Assembly: GCF_024763615.1 (NCBI RefSeq) | Contig: NC_077222.1 | Span: forward strand, 72,354,001-72,418,000 | Origin: Phlebotomus papatasi | Lineage: Eukaryota > Arthropoda > Insecta > Diptera > Psychodidae | Length of the DNA stretch: 64,000 nucleotides | Reading direction: 5' to 3' | Shown: one piece after another, positions 13,171 through 27,238 of the stretch | How positions within the stretch are numbered: position 1 is the stretch's first letter | Layout: each line of letters begins with the position of its first letter | Notes under the pieces: model-generated | What the model was told of the DNA's origin: nothing | Databases searched by the model: none | The model's input: only the letters and a program-made list of their open reading frames with translations | Program-made: the position numbers and the translations under genes

Positions 13171-15523
13171 GCATTTCCCATATATATATTGATTAATTAA
13201 CTCAAAACTCTATGTTTTTGTAAGTTGTGCGTACCTGAAACTGGGCTCATCCTCTTTTATTATTAAAAAGATATTTAAAAAAAATGAATAATTATCTATT
13301 GCTGAAAAGATCACTAATCTTCATCTTTTACTTTGTGCGATACACGAATGACCAAAAATAATTTACTCAGTCGCTGCAGTGCAGCAGAGTGTAGGATGTT
13401 TCAGACTCAGTTTATAGGTTTCTTTGGGGCAGTTTATGACGAAGCGATTTTTTTCTTGGTTTTATCAAAATTAATGAAATTAAACCACTGCATAATCGTA
13501 GACAACATTAGGACAGATGTACACAGTTTTATTTTTCAGTAAAATAGTAATCTTTTTAATTGTTCATTTGTTCCCTTTGTATTCAATAGTAACTATAAAA
13601 ATTTGAAGAAAAAGGCGAGAAAAGTAGTCTACAAATGACTGATGTTAAACAAGGTGCAGATTGAAAAGTACCAAGAAGACTACAAAGTTCTCAGGATGGT
13701 GCATGATGTTGGAAAAACTTCTCCTGGGAAGAATGGTAAAGAGATTTCAAGCGTTAATCCACGAATGGCATTATACCTGAGATAGTACGTTATGCAGGAT
13801 TGTAGTTTTTATTAGCCAGAAATACCAAATTGTGTCAGAGAAAATCGCAACCCGAATATCCCATTTTTGGCCCACTGTGCTCCGGATTGGGGATGTTAGG
13901 ACAGGACGACTGATCAAACATTTTTCTTATTTCAAGAAAGATCATTTATTTTCCTAGCTCTATCGAATTATTTTATTAAAGTCAATACATGTGGGCTATA
14001 TAGATTTCTAAAACAGTTTCTAGGCTATGTGAAATAATTTCTCAAAGTCAAAAAGGTGTCTAAATATCCCTGGTTCCATTAAAGTATAAAATGTAACGAT
14101 TTTTAACATATCGACGACTCAGAATATAAAACGAATAAGTCGCGAATGGCCAAATTTACAGGACAGCAATTTCAAACTGAGATTTTACATGTTGAGTAGG
14201 ATTTTTAAGATTTGAAACCCCTATAACTTTGGGAACAATTATCTTTCCGGAAAAATGTTCAAGGGTATGTAGAGGATGTAAAGGAGTACTTGAAAAGCGA
14301 AAAAACGAATTTGCAAAAAATCGACTTATTCGATTCATATTCTGACAAGTCGATATAGAAAATTAATTTTTGTTCTATATTTTCTGATCTAACTTGAGAG
14401 ATAATGACAAGATTTTTAATCTTCTGTTTATTGAGAGATAAAGAGATCACTTGGTAACCTTGGTAACATAAGGGCTTCAAAGCCCATACCCCATTAACCC
14501 AGGGAAGGGATAGAATTTATATGAGTAACAAAACCGACTGCATATTTAGCAGATAAATTGTGAAACGTTTCTGACAAAATTATAAAATTGATTCGAATTA
14601 ATAAGTTGATATCGATAATTGGTTACTGATACTAAACGGGTTATACTAATAATTATTCAGATTTTAATTTTAGTTTGCGTAGGTTAATAAATCTGTTTAT
14701 AATGTTCCAACTTTTTAAGTTAAGTGCTCAAATATATTTCATACGAATTGCCATAAATAAAACGATAAAACTTTATACAAAGATACAACTAAGTATTAGA
14801 CTTATAAATGCAAGCATTCAGAGAAGTATTTTTGAGCTTTTTATCCTTTAAGTTTTATATCTTGGACAATCTTATGTCTTATGAAAATGTATAAGTATTT
14901 ATTAATACATAAATAGGAAAGTTTTAGAAAATAATCTTATAATAAACAGTAAGAAATAATTAAAATTTCCTATTTAAACAAATTGAAAATAACTATAACC
15001 TCTCTCTTTGAATTCGTGCAGTAAAATGAATAAGTTATTATGAAAATAGCTATTCAATTCGAAATACATCCACATTCTGTAACTAATTGCAATCGAAAAT
15101 TGAAAAACATTCTTATAATTTTGAATATCAAGATTCAGACAATTCCATATAGCCAACCAAATTATTGCTCTTTGGAAGGTGTATCCGAAGCAAAGCAGAA
15201 AATTTTCTCATTTTCACCAATTTGCGAGTACGGTTGCCGGTCCTTTGAATGAAGCTAACCGAGAAATTTCAATTAGTGAATTGCTGCTGAATATTCAAGA
15301 GAGCTTTCTTTGCCACTTTCAATATTATAACCATCAACTGTGTTCCGTAGGAAGGTAGGCTATTGTATTTGTTTGTACTAATTGAATATTGAAAGAATTT
15401 GTTGACGGAAAAATATTTCTATGAAATAAATAAACATAAATTGGGCAAAAAGCACTAAAAGTTCTATTCACTAACCTATAACTTAATTTTTGTTAGGCCT
15501 TTGGAAATTCTAATGAATATTTA
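13171..15523. other. intronic sequence, weak coding-like patch at 13650-13785
   Basis: Mostly AT-rich. On the plus strand, 13660-13785 reads open without stops (KYQEDYKVLRMVHDVGKTSP) and is less AT-rich, but has no start, splice context or family resemblance. Nothing else is supportable. Confidence 0.3.
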
Positions 15524-15674
15524 TAGGGGAGACCGGGGTACAATTGAGACACTCAGGGCAGAAGTATACTATTTTCGATAGCGACTTCTCAAGGGGTCTA
15601 CACCAAAACCTAGAGAACAGAACGGGTTCAAAATTAGCCTCGTTTGCTGGCTAAAAGTACCCCAGTCTCCCCTA
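15524..15674. mobile_element. TA-GGGGAGACCGGGG element B5 (151 bp)
   Basis: TAGGGGAGACCGGGGTAC ... GTACCCCAGTCTCCCCTA; a minimal-length member. Confidence 0.75.
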
Positions 15675-17782
15675 CTCTGAAAACAGTGAATTTTACGTAT
15701 TAATACTTATAAAACATAATTAAAATATATAGAGTAAGCTTATAATAACTTTGAGCAATTCCAGCAATTATGAAAAAAAAGCTTCTTTTTTAATGTTTTC
15801 GGTGTTTGCACTAATTTAATGGGATTATTCCCAAAATTACCAAGAAATAAATTTTTCAATGTAAATTCAAGCATAAACAGTTTAAAACCGTTTGAAATGT
15901 TTTTTGAAGTGATCAAATTTAAATGGTATTAATTCAAACTTTTCCTTTGATTTTGACTTTTATAAAGACAAGGGAGGAATGAATACTCACCCCAACTCAG
16001 TCATTAAAATTCATAAATTTATGTAAAAATTTGAATTCCTTATTGTGATTAATATGGAATAAAGATAACTTAAATTATGTGCATAATAAATGCTCTTTCA
16101 TTGTGTTATATAATATATTGGAATAATAAAAAGTTTCTTTATTATTTTTTTGTGCATGTTATGTCTCAATACTTCAAAATTAATACATCGATTAAAAATC
16201 GAAATTTTCTGAAGAAAAACATTAAGAAACTTAGTAGAACCGTGTATAAATATAATTAATCAGTAATACCATAAAGAAAAATAACTAATTAAATCAGTAA
16301 AAGAGTCGTAAACAAACTTAAAGTACAAAATATAGCAATATTATATCTTCATAGAAAATGTAACATGAGACAAATAAAAAAGAATAACAGGAAATTTACA
16401 CAAATTATATAGAGAACTCTTTTATTGAATTTATACACTGCTAAACTTTACTTTCAGAAAAGTTTGGACGGAAGCGTAAACTTGTGCATCGTCCATTTAT
16501 TGTATATTACCTTTCATATGTGTTGAATTTGAATTGGATATAAATTGAGCAAAAGATACGTGAAACATCTAACCCTCGTACATAATATGCAATGTATGTA
16601 GATGATCCCTACCTAAGCTTTAAAGTTCTGTATTTTAGTTTAAATGCAGCTTTCTATAGCTTCCTCTATTTATTAGAGTGGTTTTAAATTCACCATTGAC
16701 AGAGAATTATCCGCACAAGTTAAATACAGAGTCGAAAAAAATTGGCAGAATGCTCGAATTTTTGTTGTTTCGAGTAGAAAGTCAATTTACTACCGCCAAT
16801 TAATATGTGTGGGCCCTGAGGCACGTACCATAATTGAAAATTACCAACTTTGAAATTTTTTCGAAGCCTCAGTACCCCTCCTAGCTGTACTTAAAATTGT
16901 GTAAATTACTGAAAATGTTATTTATTTATTTATTTTTATTAAAATGACTGTGAGTTAGAGGCACCTGTTTCACCGCGTGTAGGTTTTCGGTCATGATAGG
17001 CCTAGAGCCTGAGACCTCGGTGTAGATGGGAAAGGATAGGGATAAAAAAGCAAATTTTCTCAAATGATAAACATTGAAAAATAAAGATTTTCGGCTAGAT
17101 TGAAAAAAACTACTCGGAAATTTCTAAACTTTTATTAGTGGTTCTCTGGAGAGCCTGTTCCGTTAATTCTTAAATAAGTTGTTTCGCTTTTACAAATCAA
17201 AACTTTGCAGATTTGCAAATTTTTAGTAGTAGTTTGAGCGAGCTTATAATTCCAATAAAAAAAAATTATAAAATTCTCGATAAGAACTAAAGTCTTAACT
17301 AAGTGAAAATATTATTATTATCATGTTTATTGTGGAAATAAATGTTAATAAAGCAGTGAATGTTAAATAAAAAGGTCAATTAAAAATGTTTTGGTTTTTA
17401 TACTATTTTCTTAGATGCTGGACTTTTTGATAAAACGAATCTAATCTTATATTAACCGTTCAGTTGGAATTAAAACAGTTTAATTTACAAAAAAAAATCA
17501 TTTTAACATAATGCTATAAAAAAAATAAAAAGAAAGGTTTGCAACAATTCTTTATATTAAAATAAGGAGAAAATAATTCCATAGAGAATAAGCCTTTATT
17601 CGATCAATAACTGTTTTTATTATCTTCACCGCTAATTCGAGAAAATTGTTAATAATGAGATACAAAGTTTTAAATGTTCGCCCGAATACTTGCAAAACTT
17701 GTAAATCTGCACGGTGTGCTACTTTTCTTTCGTCTCTGTGTCATTGCAAATTACTTCGAATTAGATTCTGAAGTTGTTATGG
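15675..17782. other. first-intron sequence, nothing recognised
   Basis: AT-rich; only chance frames. Confidence 0.5.
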
Positions 17783-17980
17783 TACCGTAAGGGTGACTTT
17801 GTCCCCTGCGGATGACTTTGACGCCCCCCTGTTCGTAAGCTTTTCTTTATTTCTAAAACTTAAGGATGGTCTTTACCGATCCGATCTACCATGTAATAAT
17901 CGGTAAAGACCATTCTTAAGTTCTAGAAATAAAGAAAACCTTATGAACAGGAGGTGTCAAAGTCACCCTCACTTACGGTA
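17783..17980. mobile_element. C-family foldback C1 (198 bp)
   Basis: TACCGTAAGGGTGACTTTGT ... AAAGTCACCCTCACTTACGGTA; near-complete palindrome (GGTCTTTACCGAT / ATCGGTAAAGACC at the centre). Confidence 0.85.
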
Positions 17981-18207
17981 TATTCTTAAATAGTTTATCA
18001 TCTATCTAACTCAGCAATAAAAAATATTAATTTTTTTGACCTTGTATTAGAGTAAGTTCCATAAGTAATAGAACGCTTGTGTTGTGATATGAGTGTTCCA
18101 GTTTCTAATCCACTTTAGATCGCAAAAATGTGGTAGTATTAAAAGTCTTTGAATCACAAACATTATCACCGCACTTGATACCATTGGTCACGTAACTGAC
18201 CTATTCC

Positions 18208-18460
18208 TACACTGAGTGAGAGAAATCCGAAAAAGTTAACATTCCGGATATGTCTATTTTACCCTTCAGTATTGATCCGAAATCGGTGTAAATATTATGC
18301 TTCTTAGGTATATTAGGGGTTAAAGTTACTCTTTTTAATGTTATTTTACCCTTAAAGAGGTGTAAAATTAACATTAAAAAATGTTGATATATTTTTACAC
18401 CTAAAAAGTGTTACAGTTATGAGGAGAAAAAGTTAATCGCACCCTCTTTTTTTCTCAGTA
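18208..18460 (+). mobile_element. CACTG MITE copy A4
   Basis: TACACTGAGTGAGAGAAATC ... TTTTTCTCAGT; near full length with a small duplication in the left end. Confidence 0.85.
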
Positions 18461-20045
18461 AGAATAAATAATAATGCATGCTTATAAAAATCTCCTTTGC
18501 AAAATAGCCTAAATCTCCTATGAAATATTGAGCTGTAGTAATTATCATCAATACATTATATAATATTAAATTCCACTATTATAAGATCAAAATTAAATAA
18601 TGAAGTAAAAAATGAAATTCTTTGTTTTACGAAACTTCATATTTGCAAAAACTACTTAGTAAAATACAGAAATGTGTGAAACTGAATTATGTAGATGCTG
18701 TAGATGACTCAAAATCCAGAGATTGTTTACAATTTACTCTCACTCTTTAGAATAATAAAAAAAGAATGTCTAGAGCATCATGATTTGTAGATTTCTGCAG
18801 TGCTCGGCTTGGTAAATCGTAAAATCTCATAAACAACAAAATAGAATTTAATGAAAATCTATCTGTGACAGGAATTTCCACTGCATTTAATGAAGAAATA
18901 GTAGATAGTGAGCGATTTTCTATGATAAAACTTTTTTAGTTGGATGCATTAGGACATAAAGTGATGCTCAACTGCACTTTATATAATGCTAAATGTTAAA
19001 GGTCACAGACCAATTTATTTTTTGCAATCAAGCACATGAAGCAACAATTTTCCTATATAATACTTATGTTCATCCTGAATGAATAGTTTTACAAGTTATA
19101 TATTTGGAAAAGAGAACGGTGCTAAATAAACACTTTATGTATTAGTTTACTTATGAATAGCTCCACTATAATTTATTTGTTTTGTCTCCCTTCCTTAACT
19201 GGTGGGAGTTTCCGTAAGAATTTTTCCTTTGTGGAGGTCCTTCTTACCAGCCTAATATGAAAGATCCTACTTGAGTGAATGAAAATGGCAATCTCAAATA
19301 TTGACACTACACTGTGACTAGCCATGGAAATATATCATTATATTTTGTGTTTCCCTCCAAGGATGTCTCCTCTCGCCATAAGAAGTCTCTAAGAAGAGGA
19401 ATAAGGCGCAATTGGATAGTCTTGGAGCAGAATAAAAAAAATAATGGAAATTATTGTCGCTTGACACGCAATTTTACTTCACTTTTATCGTAAAACCAGG
19501 AGAAATATTGCGAGACAAAATGTATTATTTCTTAATTACTCTAATACTTCCATATCCGTCTTCTTTTAGTGTCCTTTTCTGTTTAGAAGGTGGAGGGTAG
19601 TTAAGTATCACCACCTCCATTTTCATCATTTATTGGGAAGCTGGCCTGTGTTATTTATCAATTTTATTGACTATAAAATTCTGCCATAATTAATTCGTGT
19701 CCATTTCCATGCTTTAGGCCTAAGCTTTTTTTCACCATTTAACTGTCCTTTCTCTTTAAAGACAATTTTTTTGTATACCCTCGTCACACGTCAAATAATA
19801 AAATTTGCATTATTCTGTGTTGGATTGAAAAGCTTTTGATGGAGGTTTCGCTGTACATAGACATAAACATATTACGAATAAAGAATATTCTATTCATAAA
19901 TATAATTGCTCGAAAACAGGAAGAAACAAAGAGGAATATTAAAAGCCCTGGGATTTATAGCTCTACCACTTTACATAGAGTTAAATTTATTGATAAATTT
20001 ACGATTTCAAAGTTTTAAAAAAAAGTTTAAGAGTTTTAGTCTATA
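18461..20045. other. first-intron sequence, nothing recognised
   Basis: Slightly less AT-rich around 19.2-19.7 kb, but no gene signal. Confidence 0.45.
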
Positions 20046-20258
20046 TAGGGGAAGTCTGTTGTGCTTCGCATACACTCTGCCTTCGAACACTGGATATTTT
20101 TCCCATATTCCTTTAATAAATTTGACCTAGTTATTTTGAGAAGATGTGTGACTTAATACATTAAAATATGTTGCATGAGTTAAACTCATTAAAAGAATAT
20201 CTGAAAATATATGAAGTGTTCGGAGCCAGAGTGTGTGCGAAGCACACACTCTATATAT
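20046..20258. mobile_element. Q-family element Q1 with terminal hairpin
   Basis: TAGGGGAAGTCTGTTGTGCT with CTTCGAACACTGGATATTTT at left pairs with AAAATATATGAAGTGTTCGG at right. The right end holds GAGTGTGTGC-GAA-GCACACACTC. Confidence 0.6.
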
Positions 20259-20385
20259 ACACTATATCGCTTTGGCCGCTTGGAGATATTGATTTATGGT
20301 TTTCGATTCGATAATCCCTTCCCCAGGTATATTTATCATACTTATAAAGTAAATTTACATTGAAATTCAGATAAAAAGTAATGTT

Positions 20386-20639
20386 CACTGAGAGAAATCC
20401 AAAAAAGTCAAAATAACATTCCGGAAATGTTAATTTTACCCTGCAGTATTGATCCGAAATCGGTGTAACTATTACCCTTTTTAGGTGTATTGGGGGTTAA
20501 AGTTACCCTTTTTCATGTTAATTTTACCCTTAAAGAGGTGTAAAATTAACATTAAAAAATGTTGATATATTTTGACACCTAAAAAGTGTTAAAGTTATGA
20601 CGAAAAAAAGTCAATCGCACCCTCTTTTTTTTCTCAGTG
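20386..20639 (+). mobile_element. CACTG MITE copy A5
   Basis: Full-length, TT-CACTGAGAGAAATCC ... CTCAGTG-TT; matching 2-bp flanks. Confidence 0.88.
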
Positions 20640-21915
20640 TTGCAAACATAGAATATATTGAATTCAAGAAATTAATAAACTAACCCCTTTCTGATATTTC
20701 TACCTTAATGCAATTATCAGTGAATTCGAAGAAATGTTAATATAATTGAATTAGATTGAGTGCTCTCTTACAATTTACTTTGACCCAAAAGTATATCATG
20801 TCTTCTAACTTTATCTTATTTTGCCATACCAATGAGAGAAAGTGTCTTTGAAGATACATTTTATGGTTATCATGTGCTTCTTTGCAAACGTGGCTGTTCG
20901 TCTAATTCCTAATGAAGCTATTCAATCATCATTAGGGAACTTCTCAGCAAAGCCAAAGAGACGTATTGATATATAAATTTTCCCCATGGGACGAATGCTT
21001 AAGAACTTCGTCGTTGACGCTCATGTGTCGTACTGAAGGTGTGGGAGAGGGTAAATTAATGAATAAGGGAAATTGGAGCAAAAGAATCCAATGCACAATC
21101 TGTGCAATCTCTCAACACCACTGTCACCAATTACGGAGGCTATTGCGGTGGCATTATTTTCCACTCTTCATACATATCGCCTTTCTTTCTTTAGAAAAAC
21201 TATGCAACCCCCACGACTTACCCCATGAAGCTGTGTCTTTTTCAGAAAATATATAACCCCTTGCATAATAAGGGAAGAAAATTAAATGTAAATCCTATTC
21301 GTTGACTTTCAAGAGATATTCACTTCAAATAAATTGCAACTTCAATGGTTCTCTTGATGGTACGATGAATCTGAATTATAAAACCAGCCTGACCACAAAA
21401 TGCTCATTAATTCCACTCATTGAACAACAACATTGGTGGATTTTCCAATGAAACCATAATGTGTCAATACAATTCTCCAATAATCTTCTTCCTAAAATCA
21501 ACATAAATCTTTCAACACTTCCGCTGAAAACCAAATTAATATTGGAAAATTCTCCAAACTTCTATTATTGCCCATTATCCATCACTTAAATATAATAAAT
21601 TATGCACAGAATTTATAGAAATTCATTCTTCTTAACTCAATTGATTTTTCAAAATGAAGATGAATTTTCTGATATTTTCACAACTGATAATTTATTCAGC
21701 AACATAAGTCTCAATTAAATTGAGTTTAAAAGCTTAATTGTTTATAATACATTACTTATGAGATAAGGAAAATTGCAAGCAGATACAATATCCTAACAAA
21801 TTAAATATTAGTAGAAAAATAACTTAATTTATTACATTGCATGACAACTTTTCTTTTATTTTTAATTTTGGAAAATCCTTCTTGAATTAATGTATTCTGT
21901 CTATTTCTTTACCAT
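20640..21915. other. first-intron sequence between MITEs A5 and A6
   Basis: 20.88-21.26 kb is less AT-rich and repeat-free, which could indicate a regulatory element; no coding signal. Confidence 0.35.
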
Positions 21916-22170
21916 CACTGAGAGAAATCCGAAAAAGTCAAAATAACATTCCGGAAATGTTAATTTTACCCTGCAGTATTGATCCGAAATCAGTGTAAAT
22001 ATTACCCATTTTAGGTGTATTGGGGGTTAAAGTTAACCTTTTTCATAGTTATTTTACCCTTAAAAAGGTGTAAAATTAACATAAAAAAATGTTGATATAT
22101 TTTTACACCTAAAAAAGTGTTAAAGTTATGAGGAAAAAAAGTTAATCGCACCCTCTTTTTTTTCTCAGTG
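21916..22170 (+). mobile_element. CACTG MITE copy A6
   Basis: Full-length, AT-CACTGAGAG ... CTCAGTG-AT; nearly identical to A5 1.3 kb away. Confidence 0.88.
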
Positions 22171-23492
22171 ATAATTCAACAAATGATACTTCAACAAATG
22201 ACTTTCGGTGTGTATCTCTGCTTAATTTATTGAAAATTTCTACATAGTTGTCCACCCTGTCCACCTTTTTACTTTACATTATTATATGAGTTGATTTAGT
22301 GGGGTTCTAGATGCTTGGTGATGTTCTTAATCCTTTTCAAATTATATTTATATTTGAATTTTTGGACATTAAAGTCAAAATTGTATTGAATTAATTATAG
22401 GGATATGTCTTGGAAAATACGCTTTATAATTTATCCATCTATTATATTTCATTTGCGTGGTCCGCATAGAGTCGCAAACTCAAGTTATTTAGTAATATTT
22501 TTACATCACATCATGACCACAACTTTCTGATGTTTCTGACTAATCTCAGAGATCCTCACTAAAGTCCTTCCAAGCCACCAAATACCCTGCTGAAGCTTAG
22601 TCTTTAGACGATAAAAGCTCTGCATTTACTCTCATGAGGTAACTTAAATAAGACCGTAAGATACTTCAACGCAACTACTTCAGCGGTATTTCATTACACA
22701 GAATACATACTTTGCTTTAAATGAGACAGCAAGAGACTAGCATTATACCATTATACCTATGATTTACTTATACGTGAATTTTCATCTTTCCATTTATAAA
22801 AATCTTTCTAGCGCACTTCGTAGAGTTTGCTTTAAAATTTATTTCAAAAATCCCAGGATCATTTGCCAAGATAAAATATTCTAATCTGGGGATATGCAAT
22901 TTTAAATATTACCTTTTGAAACACAATCGATACTACAACATAATTATAAAATAAGACCTTTTATGCCTTTATTTTTAATGAAAAGTTTTTGAATAGAAAT
23001 CTGGTATATTAAAGCAAAATAATCACAAAAGTTCTGAATTTAATAAAGTCCTACAAAATTAAATAAGTTTCGGAAGTTCATATGACAGTTCATTATTTGT
23101 CCAATTACCGGAACCTTCTGTGGCCTTTTTTTCATGCCACATTTAAACCAGACATCCTCTTTCATCGTAAAAACCTTTACTGCTTTCCTCCAGACACGAA
23201 AAAGTTATTCTTTCGTTACAATATACTTCTCTGAAAGCTCTATATACCAGACTATCAGATTACTCTCGTTGTCGGTTAAAAAAAATGGCACATAGGGGAG
23301 AACGAGGATGTTACAGGTTAGATACTAAGACAGTCTAACAAGCATCCATTTTATTATTAGTATTAAATAGAGTAATTTAAAATTAAAAATTAATATCAAA
23401 GTAATTTTAGTGTTCATAAAAATGATTGTCAAATAATTCTTATTATTTATAACTACATTTACATTCCAAAAAGCCATTGATGATATCTATTA
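22171..23492. other. first-intron sequence; single orphan TAGGGGAGAACGAGG end at 23296
   Basis: No gene; one unpaired B-type terminus. Confidence 0.4.
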
Positions 23493-23836
23493 CAGTAGAC
23501 TCTCTCAAATTCGGGCATTTGGGAACGAAATGTCATCGGAAATAGAGAGAAATTCGGGCATCAAACTATTTGAAATGCAACGATGTTTTGTTCATTTGCG
23601 GATTCATATTACGTTTAGTTACTCGTAATTATTGTGAATTTCATTAAATCTTCTTAATAATGCAAAATCACATCAAAAATAAGACAAACCGTGGAAAATT
23701 TGGGCATATTTGCTTAATTCGATAATCATAGTCAAATTTGAAAAACGTCAACAAACTTTTTTCAAATTTAACTGCCGCCCGAATTAAAAAGTAGCCCGAC
23801 CTTAAAATAGCCGAATTAGTGAGAGTCTACTGTATG
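23493..23836. mobile_element. G-family (pogo/Tc1-mariner-like) MITE G1
   Basis: TA-CAGTAGACTCTCTCAAATTC ... GAGAGTCTACTG-TA; CAGT-type termini with TA duplication fit pogo-like elements. Confidence 0.75.
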
Positions 23837-24500
23837 TATAAATAAATCTAATTTTATATTACATATATAATTTTTTTTTTAATTTTAGCAGAAAAGGGAA
23901 ATAAAGTTTCGTTCTCATTACTTAGATTTCCACTTCACTCAAGTAAATGGATGCTAAAAATATTTTAATTTCGATTGAGATTAAATTTTAAGTATGATGC
24001 TGGGGAAATGGAGATCGCCACAGGGTTTAAATGACTCTGGGAGAAATAGAAACTCTTTCCAGATATCAAGACCCCAGAATCGGATTTCAAGCCTCTAACG
24101 ATCTCCGTTATTTCATTATCATAATTGTCACTAGGTCATTTTTTTGTTAACAACGAAAACAAAAAAGAATTAGTTGAATCTTGAATACAAGGATCCCTGT
24201 CTTAAATTCTAATATCAAAAAATCATCTCAAATATCCCCGCTTTCCTCTATTTTTCTAGCTTCTTTTCATCCACTCAATTTTCGTGCCAAATTGTTTCTA
24301 ACTCATTCACCCTCGACATCACCGCACTTTTCACTCATCTCTATTGGTGACAAATTTTGCGAAGACAGAATCATTCACCCTTTTAGATGGAAGAAAGCAA
24401 ACTACCAAGAGCGGTTTAAATTGTCTGTTGATCACATATCGTGTAAGCCATACATCGAATGCTACATTGCATTCTATACTAAGTCAAATTCCAAATAACA

Positions 24501-24589
24501 TACTCCCTCCGTCCCGAAAAAAGTTGTACGTTTGCTACTGCATTTTGTATGAAAGAATGTACGACTTTTTTTTTGTGACATAGGGAGTA
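24501..24589. mobile_element. Stowaway-like MITE, 85 bp plus TA duplication
   Basis: TA-CTCCCTCCGTCCCGAAAAAA at the left and ...TAGGGAG-TA at the right, with further partial inverted pairing inside (GTTGTACG / GTACGAC). This terminal sequence is the textbook signature of plant Stowaway (Tc1/mariner) MITEs. Confidence 0.75.
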
Positions 24590-24866
24590 TTTGGCTGATC
24601 CAGCTCATGAAAATTTAATTTCAATTTCATAGACAAATAATAATAATCAATACGTTTAGAGACAAAAAGCATTAAAATTGAGCAGTAAAAAAATCAAATT
24701 TGGTCAGCAAAATTAAAAACTCTATCCTTTGCCAAAAACTTGCATAAAAATTTCACGTCTTTAAATTTTTAAATGGAGTTATACTGCTCCAATTAAATTT
24801 TTACTATCCAAATCAATATATTTACTAGTCACTTAAACAACACCAAAAATCACACGTAAAATAAGT

Positions 24867-25057
24867 AAGGGAAGGCTTTCAGGGCTCGCACACACACTAA
24901 CTTCGAACACTACATATTTTTCTCATACTCATCCTTTAATGAAAATCTAACCTAATTTATTCAGGAAATGTGAGACTAAAGACTAGCTATTAAAATGTAT
25001 TACGATAGATAGACCAGATACATCAAAAGAATATGGGATAAATATGAAGTATTCTAT
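24867..25057. mobile_element. Q-family element Q2, diverged
   Basis: GGCTCGCACACACACTAACT and CTTCGAACACTACATATTTT at left; ATAAATATGAAGTATTC at right. Confidence 0.5.
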
Positions 25058-25661
25058 AAATCCTGAAAAAGCGATCCAATCGCCTTCCCCTGTGTAGTAA
25101 TTTTCTAACTTCAAATGGGATTTTAGAAAAGCAGTCGTTTTGAAATAGAATAGTTCACAGTGGAACACTCGGAATGAAATTTTATCATCGTGAGAACTGC
25201 AACAAATGTGGTTCTTAAAACAAATAAATAATGACTCTGTTTGCTTATACATACCCATGTTTTCGTCTGTCTGTTCTATTTGTATTCATAACCTTAGGAC
25301 TTCAAAGTTGAACTAATATAATTTAACCCTCTAATGACGATAGGAGCACCAATGTTCTATTTTTTTCCTACGGCCTTCTAAAGTTATGTTTTGCTCTAAG
25401 AAGTCAGAAAAAGTGATTTTTTTGACCCTAAATTTTTATCCTCTCCTCCTTATAAGGTTAACACTAAAAAAGGAATCATAGGCATATTTCAGTTCATATA
25501 GCATTTTTTGAAAATATGAAATAATTTTTAAAAAATTTAAATGATGAACTTTTATATATCAAAACAATATGAGATTTAAAATGATTATAATTTTAAAAAT
25601 TTGTGTTTGACAGTCTTCATAAAACATAATTATTTTAAACCTAACATCTTTCTGTCTAAGC

Positions 25662-25866
25662 TATAATACGGACTTCAGGACTAAGGCTTAGCCATATGGC
25701 TTAACTTCTCTTATTTCTTATCAGTCGAGATTTTTTTGGGAAAATATGACTTAGGAATGAATATTTTCAAAAAATTTTCTGAAAAATCAATAAAATTGGT
25801 TACTATTTTGAAATTTGAAACTTTCGGCAACTGGGCTAAACCCCAGGTCTGAAGCCGGCATAAGGC
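25662..25866. mobile_element. E-family element E3
   Basis: ACGGACTTCAGGACTAAGGC ... CCCCAGGTCTGAAGCCGGC; same interior (CTTATTTCTTATCAGTC). Confidence 0.65.
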
Positions 25867-26210
25867 TTTTTATATTTTTTACAAAAACTGCTGCAAGAGT
25901 TTTGAGAAACTTTTTAAATATAAAAATTGAAAATATGATTTATTTGAAATAACCAATTTAACAAGAAAACAAATAGTTTTAAAATTCTCTGACATCTTTA
26001 GTAAAAAATGCTTACATTACAGATTTTTTCCTATTTCGCTATTGAACAAGAAATGGGGAAAAATTATAATTTTAGGGAGTTAAACCGAATGATTTGGAAA
26101 ATTTTTAAAATGATAATATATTGCTCCTTGGAAATTATACACAGACTTTTGCTATAGAGAATTTATTATATTTTCAAATGATAAAAGTTACCAATCCAAT
26201 TTTTATCCTT

Positions 26211-26296
26211 TTGCAAAGGATGGATCAAATTAACATGTTCTTTATGATAGGTAAATGTGCATTCAGAGAGTTTGAAATTTGATCCATCCTTTGCAA
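26211..26296. repeat. hairpin, perfect 21-bp arms
   Basis: TTGCAAAGGATGGATCAAATT (26211-26231) and its exact inverse (26276-26296), 44-bp loop. Confidence 0.85.
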
Positions 26297-27238
26297 TAGG
26301 ATCATATTTGGATCAATTTGGTTCTTTTATTTTTAGCAGTGACTCTTTTTGATAGTTTCGATGTTTCTATTAATGCTCAAACTAACAGAAAAGAAATAAA
26401 TTCAATCTTTCATCTGAATCTGAAAGATGAAATGAAAATGACATGATAAATGAAAATTGAATTTGAAAAATGGCTGAGCTTCAACTGGCCCCTTGTAATT
26501 ACCTAGGAGAGATATAAAGAGAATTATTAAAATTACAAAAATATTAAGTAAATTTGAAACATTCACTATATATATATTATTAAATCTTGAAATACATTTT
26601 AATCCGCACATGTTCTCAGATTGGCTAGACCATAAAAGCATGAATAACTGGTAAGGGTTTTACATGATTTGTGAACTATAACTAATTGAAATATTTATTG
26701 GCCACTAATATTCTGATAACAGATAACACCTAATACAATATTTATATATAATAATCTATAGTCGAAGTTCCAAAATTTTATTGAATCTGGCATTCTAATT
26801 TTAAAATACAAACCTAAATTATTCATTGCAAATATTCAAATGGTTGAAGTCAAATATACTGTGAGTAGGAGTAAACCTCAATTGAAAATTCACAATTTTG
26901 CATGATTTAAAGCAAAGACAGTTACAAATTGTGTTGAGAAAATTCAGAGTTTATAGTCAAGTAGTGATTTTCACCCCCTTAAAATATTTTACTGAAACGT
27001 GGGACACGGCATGATGATATTTGATACTTATTTCCATACGAACTTCACCTCTATTTCACCTGCAAAAGCGTTGGTTGGGAAGCCAGAAATATTTGACAAA
27101 TTTTCTCTATGGAATCACAAAGAGATTTAGGCATGAACTTTCTTATTTGATTTGAAATTTCACTTGGTATCTAGGGGAAAATTATTATGCGTAAGGATAA
27201 TATTTTTATGTATCTTTTTTCTTTTTTCTTTATTCCAG

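Noticed and set aside
13333..13542. 69-codon frame with several cysteines
   Set aside because: No signal peptide, splice context or homologue recognised.
24181..24498. 105-codon plus-strand frame
   Set aside because: Non-ATG start, no features, runs up to the Stowaway-like MITE.
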